Source of the DNA: Cytophagales bacterium
GTDB lineage: Bacteria; Pseudomonadota; Gammaproteobacteria; Burkholderiales; Burkholderiaceae_C
Direction: 5' to 3'
NCBI GenBank assembly: GCA_030054145.1
Contig: JASGCK010000004.1
Coordinates: 62,001-126,000, forward strand
Length of the DNA stretch: 64,000 bases
The position numbers and the translations under genes are program-made. A model generated the notes under the pieces. That model was not told where the DNA came from and ran no database searches. It worked only from the letters and a program-made list of their open reading frames with translations. Position 1 is the first letter of the stretch; each line of letters opens with the position of its first letter. This document shows positions 8,263 to 18,097 of this stretch, one piece after another.

Positions 8263-9549
8263 ATGACCACTCGTTTTGTTCCGCCTGTCTGTGTTGCCAG
8301 TGCGCTGCTCTCGTCACTCTTGCTGATAACGGCTTGTTCCGAAAAACCGAGCACCCATGCGCCTGCTACTGCGCCATCTGCCAATGGAGCTAGCGCTACG
8401 CCAGCGGCAACCGCATCGGCTGCGCCAGCCGCTGCGCCTGCGATCAGCGTCACGCTGGCAAAAGCCACGCAGCGCGATATTGCCGTGACGATTAAAGCAA
8501 CAGGCACGGTGACATCGCTGTCAACCGTGGACGTAAAACCGCAAGTCACTAGCGTCGTCACGAAGGTGAATTTCAAAGAAGGTCAATTCGTTAAACGTGG
8601 TGATTTGTTGTTTACGCTTGACTCTCGAACAGATGAGGCAAATCTTGCAAAAGCAAAAGCACAGCTGGCGAAAGACGAAGCTACGCTGCTAGACGCCAAA
8701 CGCCAATTGGCGCGCAATCAAGAATTGGTCGCCAAAGGTTTTATTGCGCAAAGTGCTGCGGATACAAGCCAATCGAATGTTGAAGGATTAACTGCAACCA
8801 TAGCAGCTGACAAAGCCGCTTTAGATGCTGCGACCACGGCTCTCTCTTACAACCGAATCACCGCCGCGCAGGCTGGACGTGTAGGCGTGATTAACGTCTT
8901 TCCAGGCAGCGCCGTTCAGGCTAATCAAACCACTTTGGTGACCATTACGCAGCTTGATCCAATTGCCGTCGCTTTTAATTTGCCGCAAAGTAATTTAAGT
9001 GATGCACTGTCGGCGCTCAAGGGGCATGGCACATTTGCAACGGCAAAATTACCCGACGGCAGTGCAACGGTCAAAGGCACTTTAAGCTTTATTGACAATG
9101 TGGTGGATGCGGCCTCTGGCACAGTCAAAATGAAAGCGTTATTTCCAAATAAGGAAAACAAACTGTGGCCAGGCGGTTATGCGGATATCACGCTGTCCAC
9201 TCGGACGATTAAAGATGCGGTTGTGATTCCCAGAGCCAGCGTCATTCAAAATGCGCGCGGCACGATTGTGTATGTGGTTGAAAACGGAAAAACCATCCTT
9301 CGCCCGATTAAGGTTTTATTTGCGCAAGGCGAAGATGCGGCGGTCAGTGGCATTCAAGTGGGCGAGTCGGTGGTGCAAGATGGCAAACAAAATGTACGTC
9401 CGAATGTCGCGGTGGTCGAACGTGCGGCTAAACCAGCAGCTGCGTCAACGCCAGCATCATCGGCATCTGCATCTGTACCTACGCCTACGCCTGCACCTAC
9501 GCCCGCAACCCCACCTGCAACTGCCGCCAGCGCGGGTGGCAAACCATGA
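8263..9549 (+). CDS. RND efflux membrane-fusion lipoprotein (MdtA/AcrA type)
   Basis: Periplasmic adaptor of a tripartite efflux pump, 428 residues. Lipoprotein signal with Cys25 in LITACSEK; then a barrel-sandwich/lipoyl half (GTVTSLSTVDVKPQVTS), a coiled-coil hairpin with many Ala/Lys/Leu (about residues 125-185), the second lipoyl half, and a beta-barrel/MP domain. The C-terminal ~40 residues are a low-complexity Ala/Pro/Thr/Ser tail, which is unusual. No good ribosome-binding site is seen before the ATG. Its last four bases overlap the start of the RND pump gene (ATGA). It may be under CpxR control from the box at 8098-8112. Confidence 0.87.
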   Translation: MTTRFVPPVCVASALLSSLLLITACSEKPSTHAPATAPSANGASATPAATASAAPAAAPAISVTLAKATQRDIAVTIKATGTVTSLSTVDVKPQVTSVVTKVNFKEGQFVKRGDLLFTLDSRTDEANLAKAKAQLAKDEATLLDAKRQLARNQELVAKGFIAQSAADTSQSNVEGLTATIAADKAALDAATTALSYNRITAAQAGRVGVINVFPGSAVQANQTTLVTITQLDPIAVAFNLPQSNLSDALSALKGHGTFATAKLPDGSATVKGTLSFIDNVVDAASGTVKMKALFPNKENKLWPGGYADITLSTRTIKDAVVIPRASVIQNARGTIVYVVENGKTILRPIKVLFAQGEDAAVSGIQVGESVVQDGKQNVRPNVAVVERAAKPAAASTPASSASASVPTPTPAPTPATPPATAASAGGKP

Positions 9550-12500
9550 ACTTTTCGGAACTCTTTATCCGTCGTCCCGTGATGACGGTCTTATTAAACA
9601 TTGCTATTGTGGGTGCTGGCATCATTGGTTATCGCAACATCCCAATTGCCGCGCTACCTAGTTACGACACCGCCGTTATCAGCGTCGTCGCATCACTTCC
9701 AGGCGCAAGCCCCGAGACGATGGCCAGCTCGGTTGCGCTACAGCTAGAGAAGCAATTTCAAACCATCTCGGGGCTAGACGTTATCAGCTCGACCAGCATT
9801 TTGGGCAACACGCTAGTCACACTTGAGTTTGCTGAAGGGCGCAATATCGATGCGGCTGCGGTGGATGTGCAAGCAGCGCTCTTGCGGGCGCAGCGAACCC
9901 TACCGCCTGAGATGACGAATCCGCCGTCCTATCGCAAAGTCAACCCTGCCGATGCGCCTGTTTTACTTGTGGCGATGACTTCGCCGTCGCTCAAGCAATC
10001 GGATATTCAAGACTATGCAGAGCACTTAATTTCGCCGACGTTATCGACCATTACAGGTGTTGCGCAGGTCAATATTTTTTCCCCCAAACGATACGCGGTG
10101 CGGGTTCGCGCCAAACCGCAAGAGTTAGCCGCTCGCAACATGAGTTTGGATGATTTGGCGTTGGCAATTAATCAAGCCAACTCCAACTCACCTGTTGGCA
10201 CGCTTGATGGCCCCAGTCAAACTTTGATTTTGCAAGCCAATCGGCCGCTGAGCAGCGCCGCAGATTTTGCTAATTTGATCGTCAGTAGCAAAGGCGGACA
10301 TCCTGTTCGCTTGAAGGATGTGGCCGATGTGCAAGAGAGTGTTGAGGTCGTCAAAACATGGGCAACCGTAAACGGCGAAAACGCCATCATGCTCGCCGTT
10401 TTGCGCCAGCCTGGTGCGAATACCGTGCAAGTGGTGGACAAGGTTCGCGCAGCCTTGCCTGAGCTAAAAAATCAATTACCGCAGTCCATTGCGCTGACGC
10501 CCGTGAATGACCGCTCGGTTTCTGTACGCGAAGCCTTGCACGATGTGAACTTGACCTTAATTGGCACGATTATTTTGGTTGTGCTGGTGATCTTTTTATT
10601 CCTGCGGCATTTTGTTGCCACCATGATTCCATCGCTCTCCTTGCCCGTGTCGCTCATCGGCGCGGTCTCGCTGCTATGGGGCTTTGGCTATAGCCTTGAC
10701 AACATTTCACTCTTGGGACTCACGCTGGCTGTGGGCTTGGTTGTGGACGATGCGATTGTGGTGCTAGAGAACATCATGCGCCATGTCGAAAAAGGAATGC
10801 CACCGTTTCGCGCTGCGATTCGCGGCGCGCGCGAGGTGGGATTTACCATCATTGCGATTTCCTCATCGTTAATTGCTGTCTTTATTCCCATTTTCTTTAT
10901 GCCAGGCGTGATTGGACTTTTGTTCCATGAGTTCGCCGTGGTCGTGGGCTTGGCCATCATCGTGTCGGCTTTTGTGTCTTTAACGCTCGTGCCCATGTTG
11001 GCTAGTCAATTTATTAAAGATCAAGCGCATGAGCCGAAATCAGGTTTCATTATTCGGGCGTTTGAACGCGGCTTTCATGCACTCCTGCGCAGTTACACAC
11101 GGGCGCTGGAGGCGGCGCTGAGATGGCGTAAATCCGTACTTGCGCTTGCCTTTGCTACCTTTGCCGTTACGGTTTGGCTAGCGATGATTATTCCTAAAGG
11201 ATTTTTTCCGCAAGAAGATATCGGACAAATTACGGTACAAACTGAATCGAGCGAGGACATCTCGTTTACGGCGATGGTTCAATTGCAAGAACGCGCCGCA
11301 GCTATTTTTCGGGCCGATCCCAATGTGGCTAGCGTTGCGTCCTTCACAGGCGGTGTGAGTGCGCAAAACACGGGACGGATGTTCGTGACGTTAAAAAACC
11401 GTAGCGAACGCCAGCCGATGAAAGACGTGATTGAAGGACTGCGCCGCAAACTGCGCGGTGTTGCGGGCATTAATGTGTTTATGCGGCCCATTCAAAACTT
11501 GCAGCTCGGTGGTCGCCAAAGCAAGGCGCAGTATCAATATATTTTGCAAAGCGTCAAGGCTGATGAGCTAGATGCGTGGGCGACCAAACTGCAAGACAAG
11601 ATCAAAACGGATCCGCTATTTAGAGACGTCACCAGCGACTCGCAATTGCGAGCGATGCAAGCGCAACTCAAAATTGACCGCGAACGCGCCAACGCGCTGG
11701 GTATTTCTATGACGAGTATTCGCTCGGCGCTCTACAGCGCTTATGGCGAGCGGCAAGTCTCCACTATTTATTTGCCCGTCGATAACTATTTTGTCATTAT
11801 GGAAGTTGCGCCCGATAGCAAACAATTTGAAAGTGATTTATCGAATATTTACGTTCGCTCGTCTACGGGCGCGTTAATCCCACTTACCAGCTTTACAACT
11901 GTTGAGCGAACCGTGGGGCCAACGTCGATCAACCACGCGGGACAATTGCAAGCGATCACCGTATCGTTTAACTTAGCACCTGGCGCGGCGCTGGGCGACG
12001 CAACCACCAAGCTGGAACAAGCTGGGCAAGACATCAATCTGCCCACGTCCATCATTACCAGTTATGGCGGTGACGCTGCGGTGTTTAAAAAATCACAAGG
12101 CAGTCAAATGATTTTGATCATCGCTGCGCTGCTAGTCATCTACATTTTGCTTGGCGTGCTGTACGAGAGCTATATCCACCCCATTACGATTTTGGCGGGC
12201 TTGCCATCCGCTGCCGTGGGGGCACTTGGCACGCTCATGATCTTTGGTCAAGACCTCACCTTGATTGCAACCATTGGTATCGTGCTATTGATTGGAATTG
12301 TCAAGAAGAATGCCATCATGATGATCGACTTTGCGCTTGATGCGCAGCGCCATCAGGGGATGACACCTGAGCAAGCGATTCACGAGGCCTGTGTACTGCG
12401 TTTCCGTCCGATCATGATGACGACTTTGGCGGCGCTCATGGGCGCTTTGCCGATTGCTTTGGGACTGGGCGCGGGTGCGGAGCTGCGTCAGCCACTTGGC

Positions 12501-12617
12501 TTGGCGGTAGTGGGTGGACTTGTTTTTTCGCAAGCGATCACCTTATTCATCACCCCCGTGATCTATTTGGCGTTAGAGCGCTTTAGCGGCAAAGGCCCCA
12601 TCACAACCGCAGAATAA
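9546..12617 (+). CDS. RND-family multidrug efflux permease (MdtB/MdtC-like)
   Basis: Inner-membrane proton/drug antiporter of the AcrB/MdtBC/MuxBC group, 1023 residues, a full-length size. The N-terminus FIRRPVMTVLL, the periplasmic porter domains and the TM4 motif GLVVDDAIVVLENI, containing the proton-relay Asp pair, are all present. The second half repeats the fold and includes GIVLLIGIVKKNAIMMIDFA in TM10. A single pump gene follows the adaptor, so the pump is probably a homotrimer. No outer-membrane channel gene follows; it would need a TolC-like partner from elsewhere. A dozen small frames on the opposite strand are shadows. Confidence 0.92.
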   Translation: MNFSELFIRRPVMTVLLNIAIVGAGIIGYRNIPIAALPSYDTAVISVVASLPGASPETMASSVALQLEKQFQTISGLDVISSTSILGNTLVTLEFAEGRNIDAAAVDVQAALLRAQRTLPPEMTNPPSYRKVNPADAPVLLVAMTSPSLKQSDIQDYAEHLISPTLSTITGVAQVNIFSPKRYAVRVRAKPQELAARNMSLDDLALAINQANSNSPVGTLDGPSQTLILQANRPLSSAADFANLIVSSKGGHPVRLKDVADVQESVEVVKTWATVNGENAIMLAVLRQPGANTVQVVDKVRAALPELKNQLPQSIALTPVNDRSVSVREALHDVNLTLIGTIILVVLVIFLFLRHFVATMIPSLSLPVSLIGAVSLLWGFGYSLDNISLLGLTLAVGLVVDDAIVVLENIMRHVEKGMPPFRAAIRGAREVGFTIIAISSSLIAVFIPIFFMPGVIGLLFHEFAVVVGLAIIVSAFVSLTLVPMLASQFIKDQAHEPKSGFIIRAFERGFHALLRSYTRALEAALRWRKSVLALAFATFAVTVWLAMIIPKGFFPQEDIGQITVQTESSEDISFTAMVQLQERAAAIFRADPNVASVASFTGGVSAQNTGRMFVTLKNRSERQPMKDVIEGLRRKLRGVAGINVFMRPIQNLQLGGRQSKAQYQYILQSVKADELDAWATKLQDKIKTDPLFRDVTSDSQLRAMQAQLKIDRERANALGISMTSIRSALYSAYGERQVSTIYLPVDNYFVIMEVAPDSKQFESDLSNIYVRSSTGALIPLTSFTTVERTVGPTSINHAGQLQAITVSFNLAPGAALGDATTKLEQAGQDINLPTSIITSYGGDAAVFKKSQGSQMILIIAALLVIYILLGVLYESYIHPITILAGLPSAAVGALGTLMIFGQDLTLIATIGIVLLIGIVKKNAIMMIDFALDAQRHQGMTPEQAIHEACVLRFRPIMMTTLAALMGALPIALGLGAGAELRQPLGLAVVGGLVFSQAITLFITPVIYLALERFSGKGPITTAE

Positions 12618-12750
12618 CAACGCAACTAAAATTTGCGTAATGATGGACGTTTTCGTTCACCCACATTTACGCATCTTTACGCTGCGTTCATTAAAATTTT
12701 TGTCCTCAGTCCCATAATTGCAAAATCAGTTATGTTTTAGGAGTTTCAGT

Positions 12751-13440
12751 ATGAAATATCGTTACACAGCCCTAGCCGCCATGCTTGCAGTCACCCATAC
12801 GGTTTATGCGCAAACGCAACCTGTTCAATCGGGTGACATCATGGGGCGCGTCATTGCATCGACACCAGTGGTTCAGCAGTTTGCCGTGCCATCGCAGGTA
12901 TGCACAACGCAGCAAGTCGCTGTGCAACAGCCTAAAAGCGGCGCAGGGAGTTTGATGGGCGCGATTGCTGGCGGAGCGATTGGTAACAGTGTTGGCGGCG
13001 GATTCGGACGCGCAGCTGCCACCATGATTGGCGTGGTGGGCGGCGCTGTCGTGGGCGACAGCATCGAAGGTCAACCCGCACCTCAAATGCAAAACGTGCA
13101 AACCTGCGGGATGCAAACTAATTATGAAAATCGCACCGTCGGTTACAACGTGGTCTACGAATATGGCGGCAAACAATACAGCGTGCAAATGCCGCAAGCA
13201 CCAGGGGAGTTTATCCCGCTGCAAGTAACGCCTATTGGGTCAGCTCCCGTCGCAACTGTTCAGCAGCCCATTATGCAAGCCCCTCAAGTGGCAACGCCTC
13301 AGCCCATTGTTTATTCACCCGCGCCCGTTGTCGTGGCTGCACCTTACCCGTATCCCTACGCTCATCCCTACTGGTATCCAAACGTCTCAATTGGCTTTGG
13401 CTTTGGATTTGGATTTGGCCACGGTCGCCGCTGGCGTTAA
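12751..13440 (+). CDS. Secreted glycine-zipper (2TM) protein
   Basis: A 229-residue exported protein. The signal peptide (about 1-20, ending TVYAQ) is followed by a glycine-zipper segment at about residues 66-110 (GAIAGGAIGNSVGGG and VVGGAVVGDSIEG), typical of the outer-membrane 17-kDa antigen/YMGG-like families. The C-terminal third is a Pro/Tyr/Val-rich tail ending in repeated GFGFGFG. The start at 12751 has AGGAG 6 nt upstream; a frame 11 codons longer exists but lacks a ribosome-binding site. Its function is unknown; members of the family sit in the envelope. Confidence 0.75.
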   Translation: MKYRYTALAAMLAVTHTVYAQTQPVQSGDIMGRVIASTPVVQQFAVPSQVCTTQQVAVQQPKSGAGSLMGAIAGGAIGNSVGGGFGRAAATMIGVVGGAVVGDSIEGQPAPQMQNVQTCGMQTNYENRTVGYNVVYEYGGKQYSVQMPQAPGEFIPLQVTPIGSAPVATVQQPIMQAPQVATPQPIVYSPAPVVVAAPYPYPYAHPYWYPNVSIGFGFGFGFGHGRRWR

Positions 13441-13565
13441 TAGCAGATCGTCAGGCACAAGCCCCCAGCATCGAGGCTGGAAAAGCTTATTTCTTTTTAG
13501 TTATGATTACAAGTGGTATTATAAAAAAATGTATAATACTTTCAATCTAACAAAAAAGAATACAA

Positions 13566-14615
13566 ATGAAACTCAAGTACTTGTTGCCCGCAGCATCTTT
13601 GATGGCGGCGGCATTTTTAACGGCTTGTGGTGGAGAGGGATCAGCATCTACCAGCACAGCCACTTTGAGCACCGACCAAGCCGCATACGAAAGCTTTACG
13701 CTATCACCGAATGCCTCGTACAAAGTTGACTGGTCCTTCCCAATTACGACCTCCCCAATTTCTGGTACGCACTATTTAGCATCAACTAACGCAACATTAA
13801 GTGCATCGCCTTTAACCAATGGGCCACAAACGATCACAAGTACCGCATTATCTTCAATTGCAACTACCTTGCCTATTCCTAACGCAGCAAACAACCCAAC
13901 ACGTTACCTGGTAAACGGTCAAATCGTTGTTGCGTCAGGACCTAATCATTTCATTAGCAAAATATCTTATCTAGGAACAGGCATCCAAGAGCAAATCATG
14001 ACGGCAGACGGCTCAACGGTTGCTTACACAATAACCCGATCAAATATTTCTGTTGTGCCACTGACGGGAACACTGGGATCAGCGCCAAACGAGTTCAAAA
14101 ACTTTTTCGGAGTTTTTTACTTCAACCCCGCCGCCTACTTTTCACCTACTGCGACTTGGCTGCCCAATACTTCATACTTAAAATTTACGACAATCTCGCC
14201 CGATGATGTCTACGTGGTTAACGATGCCAACACAGTCACAACCACGAATACGCCAAACCCTATTGCCACTGGTACAACTTTAGCGAGCTTGATGAGAGTA
14301 GGTATTACTTACACCGGAGTGTCACCTTCCGTCCTTTACACCTTGTCGAATGGATCCATATCACTGATCAACGGTATCAATACCTATGTGTCCACGTCGG
14401 TTATCACTTCAGCAACAAGTACACCCTCCTATAAAACTTATTTCGAGCTAAATGGCAATGTTTACTCTGGGCAACTGATTAAAGCAGGTACTGTCTCTGG
14501 CGGAGGACTCAACTTTGTAGGAACAACTGCCAATTACACAATCAATTACCCCAACTACAACATTCGCTTAAATCAAGCCGCTGTGAATAGCTTGAAAGCG
14601 GCAGTCAATTTTTAA
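13566..14615 (+). CDS. Predicted lipoprotein, unknown function
   Basis: A 349-residue protein with a lipoprotein signal: basic start MKLK, hydrophobic core and lipobox LTAC (Cys21) followed by GGE, as in many Burkholderiales surface lipoproteins. The mature part is rich in Thr, Ser, Asn and Tyr and looks like a beta-rich secreted domain; I recognise no family. The upstream 125 nt is AT-rich, with TATAAT-like motifs around 13519-13540 and no strong ribosome-binding site. The gene borders the repeat-rich island that starts just after its stop, so it may be the last core gene on this side. Confidence 0.7.
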   Translation: MKLKYLLPAASLMAAAFLTACGGEGSASTSTATLSTDQAAYESFTLSPNASYKVDWSFPITTSPISGTHYLASTNATLSASPLTNGPQTITSTALSSIATTLPIPNAANNPTRYLVNGQIVVASGPNHFISKISYLGTGIQEQIMTADGSTVAYTITRSNISVVPLTGTLGSAPNEFKNFFGVFYFNPAAYFSPTATWLPNTSYLKFTTISPDDVYVVNDANTVTTTNTPNPIATGTTLASLMRVGITYTGVSPSVLYTLSNGSISLINGINTYVSTSVITSATSTPSYKTYFELNGNVYSGQLIKAGTVSGGGLNFVGTTANYTINYPNYNIRLNQAAVNSLKAAVNF

Positions 14616-14938
14616 TTCTTAGCGGTTGCCGTAAAACCAAGTCGCTCCCACACCCGCACCATACACGGTGTTTGGGTGCATCTATGGCAAGCGCTTTGAG
14701 CTGCGTCCGCTCAAACGAAGAGTAAACAAAAATTGACACCCGCATTGCGCCCAAGCCCCGTCCCTTTTGCGCCTGGAAACAGCACATCCGCAAAGGCAAG
14801 CGCACCGCCGTCTCCCACGGCATCTGCCTTGAAACCCGCTTCAAATATGGGCTGCGGACTAGCCGCGACGGCTCAGGGCGAACGGGTTATGCAGAGAGTC
14901 CTTAGAGGAATCGACTGTCTATTTTTGTGGCGAGGTTC
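14616..14938. repeat. Local repeat copy A, next to truncated mod
   Basis: This 323-nt stretch holds no intact gene. From 14736 to about 14861 it matches copy B (19590-19716) and in part copy C (20529-20605). On the minus strand it could read the same peptide frame as the copy-B gene (PQPIFEAGFKADA and FADVLFPGAKGT) but has no start codon. From 14870 to 14938 it carries a short dispersed repeat and the end motif ATCGACTGTCTATTTTT, both shared with copy C. The segment 14620-14655 (AGCGGTTGCCG then TCCCACACCCGCA) also resembles the start of copy B. The right edge of the copy provides the stop codon of the truncated methyltransferase. Confidence 0.75.
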
Positions 14939-15236
14939 ACATCAAACCTAGCCAAATCGAGTGATCTAGCCCATCGTCGTAATGCGTAAACGCACTGGCT
15001 GTGTTGTACGGCGGATCAATAAAAACGCATTTCACTTTGCCCGTGAATTCCTGTTCAAGCGCTTTAAGCGCCAGTAGGTTGTCGCCAAATATCAAACGGT
15101 TATCGAAGATGTCGGATTCACTTACGCGCTGCTGGGCATGGTGGCTTTTGGTGGGCTCTTCTAGCAGGATGCGCGGCTCAAGCTTTGGGCGTGCGTCTTT
15201 GCCTATCCATGTTAGTTCTAGTTTTGGGGGGGTCAT
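14937..15236 (-). pseudogene. N-terminal fragment of a type III-like DNA methyltransferase (Mod)
   Basis: The 99-residue frame matches the N-terminus of adenine-specific Mod methyltransferases: LIFGDNLLALKAL followed by the catalytic motif IV DPPYNT at about residues 75-80 and HYDDGLDHSIWL. Everything after that, including the SAM-binding FxGxG motif and target-recognition region, is missing. The frame ends at a TGA inside repeat copy A, so recombination or insertion at the repeat removed the rest. The ATG at 15236 lies 3 nt after the herA stop, showing it was part of the same operon. It is not expected to be active. Confidence 0.85.
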
Positions 15237-15239
15237 TGT

Positions 15240-17009
15240 TCAAAGCTTTGCATTATCGTTTTGTAATCTAGTTTGGCGCCGTAGCGCCTCTACAGCTTTG
15301 GATACAGCATCTGGCTTTGGTGTTTGAGTCGCCCAATCTGTCCAGAATTGGCGTGTTGCGCTGGCGGGTTCAATTTTGGGCTTATCCAATTTAATTCGAG
15401 TCGGAAGCAGGATTGAATCACCTAGCAATAGAGCCTCTCCAAGATCAAGGAGCGGCAATATATCTGTGATGCCCCCCATCGACTCCGGCATCAGCCGTTT
15501 TACAACACTTTGGTCTTGATCGTTTGTTAAGCGCAGGACAAGAAAGTTATTGCATTGGCTAAGGATTGTGCGACTCACGTCGGATGGTCGCTGGCTAACT
15601 ACAAGCAACGAGACCCCATATTTACGGCCTTCTTTTGCGATCCGCTCAAACGATTCCAATGCACGTTTTTCAGCCGCCTCAGCAGAATCACGAACAGGAA
15701 GATAGAGATGTGCTTCGTCGCAAACAATCGTAAGGGGATGCCGCGAGTCCTTGTCCATCCAGAATTGAATGCTGTACAGCAATCGCGCTAAAACGCCTGT
15801 CACTATCGGTAGAACGTCCGAGGGGACTTCAGAAAAATCAATAATTTTTATGCCACGCTGAGTATCGGAAACCGAGAATAGGCTGCCCAGCATCTTTTCA
15901 AGCCAGCCGTATTCGCTGCACATTGCCGGAGGCTGAAACATGAAACCACATCTTCGATCATCAGTTTTCGCTTTCATGCGAATAATGAATCGACTCAGTT
16001 TGCCATTCCAATCACCCTTGATGTCTTTGCCGCTGGCTCCCAGTTTCGTGCCAGTGTCGTCATCGTTCAACAGGGAAAGTAGCGACTCAATAGGGTAGGG
16101 GATCGGTGAGTCAACCGTGAACGTTGCAAGGACATCTGCTTTTTTTGGATCGGCTAGTACCTTTTCCTTTAATGACCGAACGTGTTCGGTAAATCGGGCT
16201 GCTTGATTGGGAGCATTGTCGTCACTCCGATCAAGAATCAGTGCTAGCATTTCTTCACGGTTGAGTAGCCAGTACGGCAAAAATAAGCAACCATCATCAG
16301 GCTTATCCAGATCACCAGGTCCCGCAATTCGATACTGTTGCGCAATGGCGTTAGGGCCTTCGCATAATGTCGAATACTCACCGTGCATGTCCAACACAAT
16401 TAGGTTCGCAGACTTCAAAGCGGCAGCACGTTCGAGCATGAGTGCAACTGCCCAACTCTTTCCAGAACCAGTACTTCCCAAAATGGCAGCATGACGCTGA
16501 AAAAACTTGTCCCCGTTCGCTACTGCTATAGCCGTTTGATCGGCCATGAAATGCCCCAGCGTAAGGCGCTCTCCCTCCTTCACCTTCATGGAGAGCAAGT
16601 TCATGAACTGCTGAAGGTTCTGACTGTTCACATGAAAGCAGTCACGATCAACTTGGGGGAAACAATCTGCCCCGCGCTTGAAAGTGTTTGATGAACTACC
16701 GTCGACGGTGCGATAGGTTCCAATTAGAACTGCCTTGATGAAATCCTCTTGACTCTCGCCAAGCGGAATCGATCCATCATCTCCGGCTTCATCAAGAAGC
16801 AGCTTCTCACTAACAGATCGAGTCGCCCGCTCAACAATTCCAATTAAAAATTCCGCAGCGGTTCGACCTTGTATAGCAATCAGATTCCCTACTGCGATGG
16901 TTGTCATGTGTTGATGGTTTTCGACTGAAATCAGAACGCGACTGGTATCGACCGCCGCAACTCGCCCAAGTCGGTCGCCATTTTGAAACTCCAATGCCGC
17001 ATTTGTCAT
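15240..17009 (-). CDS. HerA-like ATPase/translocase paired with SIR2
   Basis: A 589-residue HerA/FtsK-superfamily ATPase. It has an N-terminal HAS-barrel-like part (about 1-65), Walker A GSTGSGKS at about 178-185, LIVLDMHGEYS shortly after it, Walker B TIVCDEAHLYLP and a DUF87-type core with SQRPSDV downstream. HerA proteins form hexameric DNA translocases. When coupled to a SIR2 gene they act as anti-phage systems in which the complex depletes NAD+ on infection. Here herA overlaps the SIR2 gene by ATGA and is followed 3 nt later by mod. All key ATPase motifs look intact. Confidence 0.88.
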   Translation of the reverse strand: MTNAALEFQNGDRLGRVAAVDTSRVLISVENHQHMTTIAVGNLIAIQGRTAAEFLIGIVERATRSVSEKLLLDEAGDDGSIPLGESQEDFIKAVLIGTYRTVDGSSSNTFKRGADCFPQVDRDCFHVNSQNLQQFMNLLSMKVKEGERLTLGHFMADQTAIAVANGDKFFQRHAAILGSTGSGKSWAVALMLERAAALKSANLIVLDMHGEYSTLCEGPNAIAQQYRIAGPGDLDKPDDGCLFLPYWLLNREEMLALILDRSDDNAPNQAARFTEHVRSLKEKVLADPKKADVLATFTVDSPIPYPIESLLSLLNDDDTGTKLGASGKDIKGDWNGKLSRFIIRMKAKTDDRRCGFMFQPPAMCSEYGWLEKMLGSLFSVSDTQRGIKIIDFSEVPSDVLPIVTGVLARLLYSIQFWMDKDSRHPLTIVCDEAHLYLPVRDSAEAAEKRALESFERIAKEGRKYGVSLLVVSQRPSDVSRTILSQCNNFLVLRLTNDQDQSVVKRLMPESMGGITDILPLLDLGEALLLGDSILLPTRIKLDKPKIEPASATRQFWTDWATQTPKPDAVSKAVEALRRQTRLQNDNAKL

Positions 17010-18097
17010 ATCGTTAAAACTCCCTTAACAAAATTTTCCACATCCCACCATTCCACATTTGGAATTAGCGTTTCTGTTGTACCACGAACCACAATAGTTC
17101 CGGGATTTTTTGCATCCGCGTTGCTGACGAGTGCGGTACAGTTTGGTGATTGGGCTACAACCGTTCGTGCATTTAGTGACAAACTGTGGGTGAGAAGTAG
17201 TGCTCTGGCACCATCTTTTAGCTTCGGGGACAAATGGGTTTGAAGGTGGTCATCATTAAAACCGTAGCCAATGCACAGAATCGAGGAAGCGCTGTCAATT
17301 GCTGCGTTCCCGCGATCACGATGCATATCAAACGGCTGACCGTAGCCCTTTTTGTACTTACCCACACCTGGCGTGATGATAAGCGGGTCACCCGAAAATG
17401 CCATGCTGCTTGTCATCGGGGTACCGCCCGCCATGAACCAGTCCAGACTTCCATGAGGTTTGAACAGCTTTACGTGGTTTCTGTAGATTAGCCTGACAGC
17501 GCCTTTATTACCACGCGAAACATCCCTAATCATCAGCTTGCTACTTAACTCAGGGTCATGTTTCCCCCAATATCGACCAACCATCATTGAGTCAACACCC
17601 CAGCCCTCAGATTCAGTTGCGAATTCGATCAGTCTGTCATAGTTGGTAGTGATGATGTGGGCGATTTTTGGTGTTGCCGCTGAAATGTGAGGAAGCAACG
17701 ACGCAATTTTGAGTTTACGGGTTCCAGACACGCAAGCAGCTATAACTTCCTGCTCTTTGGAAAGCACGAAGGCAGACGTAAATTGAATAATGGCTGATTC
17801 AATGGCATCTGTTGGAGGGTGTTTGATTAAAGCACCTTCTAGGCCGTCCGAGGCTAGGCACGCTTCTATTGCTGCCCATCGCGCTTTGTCTGCATCAGGA
17901 ATTGAGGATGACACTTTGGCAATCAACTCTGTCGCAAGAGCTCGCATTCCGGGTAGCCCTTCGGCACACGACAATCCCGAACCGATGACTGTTACCAAAC
18001 CGTCGGAAAAAATTGCTTGTAATTCTTTCTTTAAATTATCTACGTCATTTGAGTTTGTCGATGTCAACGATAACTCCTTATAAGATTCGTTCATCAT
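17006..18097 (-). CDS. SIR2-domain protein, probable NADase effector
   Basis: A 363-residue SIR2-fold protein. The NAD-binding motif GSGLSCAEGLPGM is at about 39-51, TTNYD at 150-154, the catalytic HG in KPHGSLDW at 215-216 and GYGFNDDHL near 290. It lacks the zinc-binding cysteines of classical deacetylases, as in defence-type SIR2 NADases such as those in Sir2-HerA and Thoeris. It overlaps the upstream KilA-N gene and the downstream herA gene by ATGA, which favours translation in fixed ratio with HerA. The likely role, inferred from family and neighbour, is NAD+ hydrolysis leading to abortive infection. Two adjacent ATGs open the frame; the first gives the overlap. Confidence 0.87.
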   Translation of the reverse strand: MMNESYKELSLTSTNSNDVDNLKKELQAIFSDGLVTVIGSGLSCAEGLPGMRALATELIAKVSSSIPDADKARWAAIEACLASDGLEGALIKHPPTDAIESAIIQFTSAFVLSKEQEVIAACVSGTRKLKIASLLPHISAATPKIAHIITTNYDRLIEFATESEGWGVDSMMVGRYWGKHDPELSSKLMIRDVSRGNKGAVRLIYRNHVKLFKPHGSLDWFMAGGTPMTSSMAFSGDPLIITPGVGKYKKGYGQPFDMHRDRGNAAIDSASSILCIGYGFNDDHLQTHLSPKLKDGARALLLTHSLSLNARTVVAQSPNCTALVSNADAKNPGTIVVRGTTETLIPNVEWWDVENFVKGVLTI

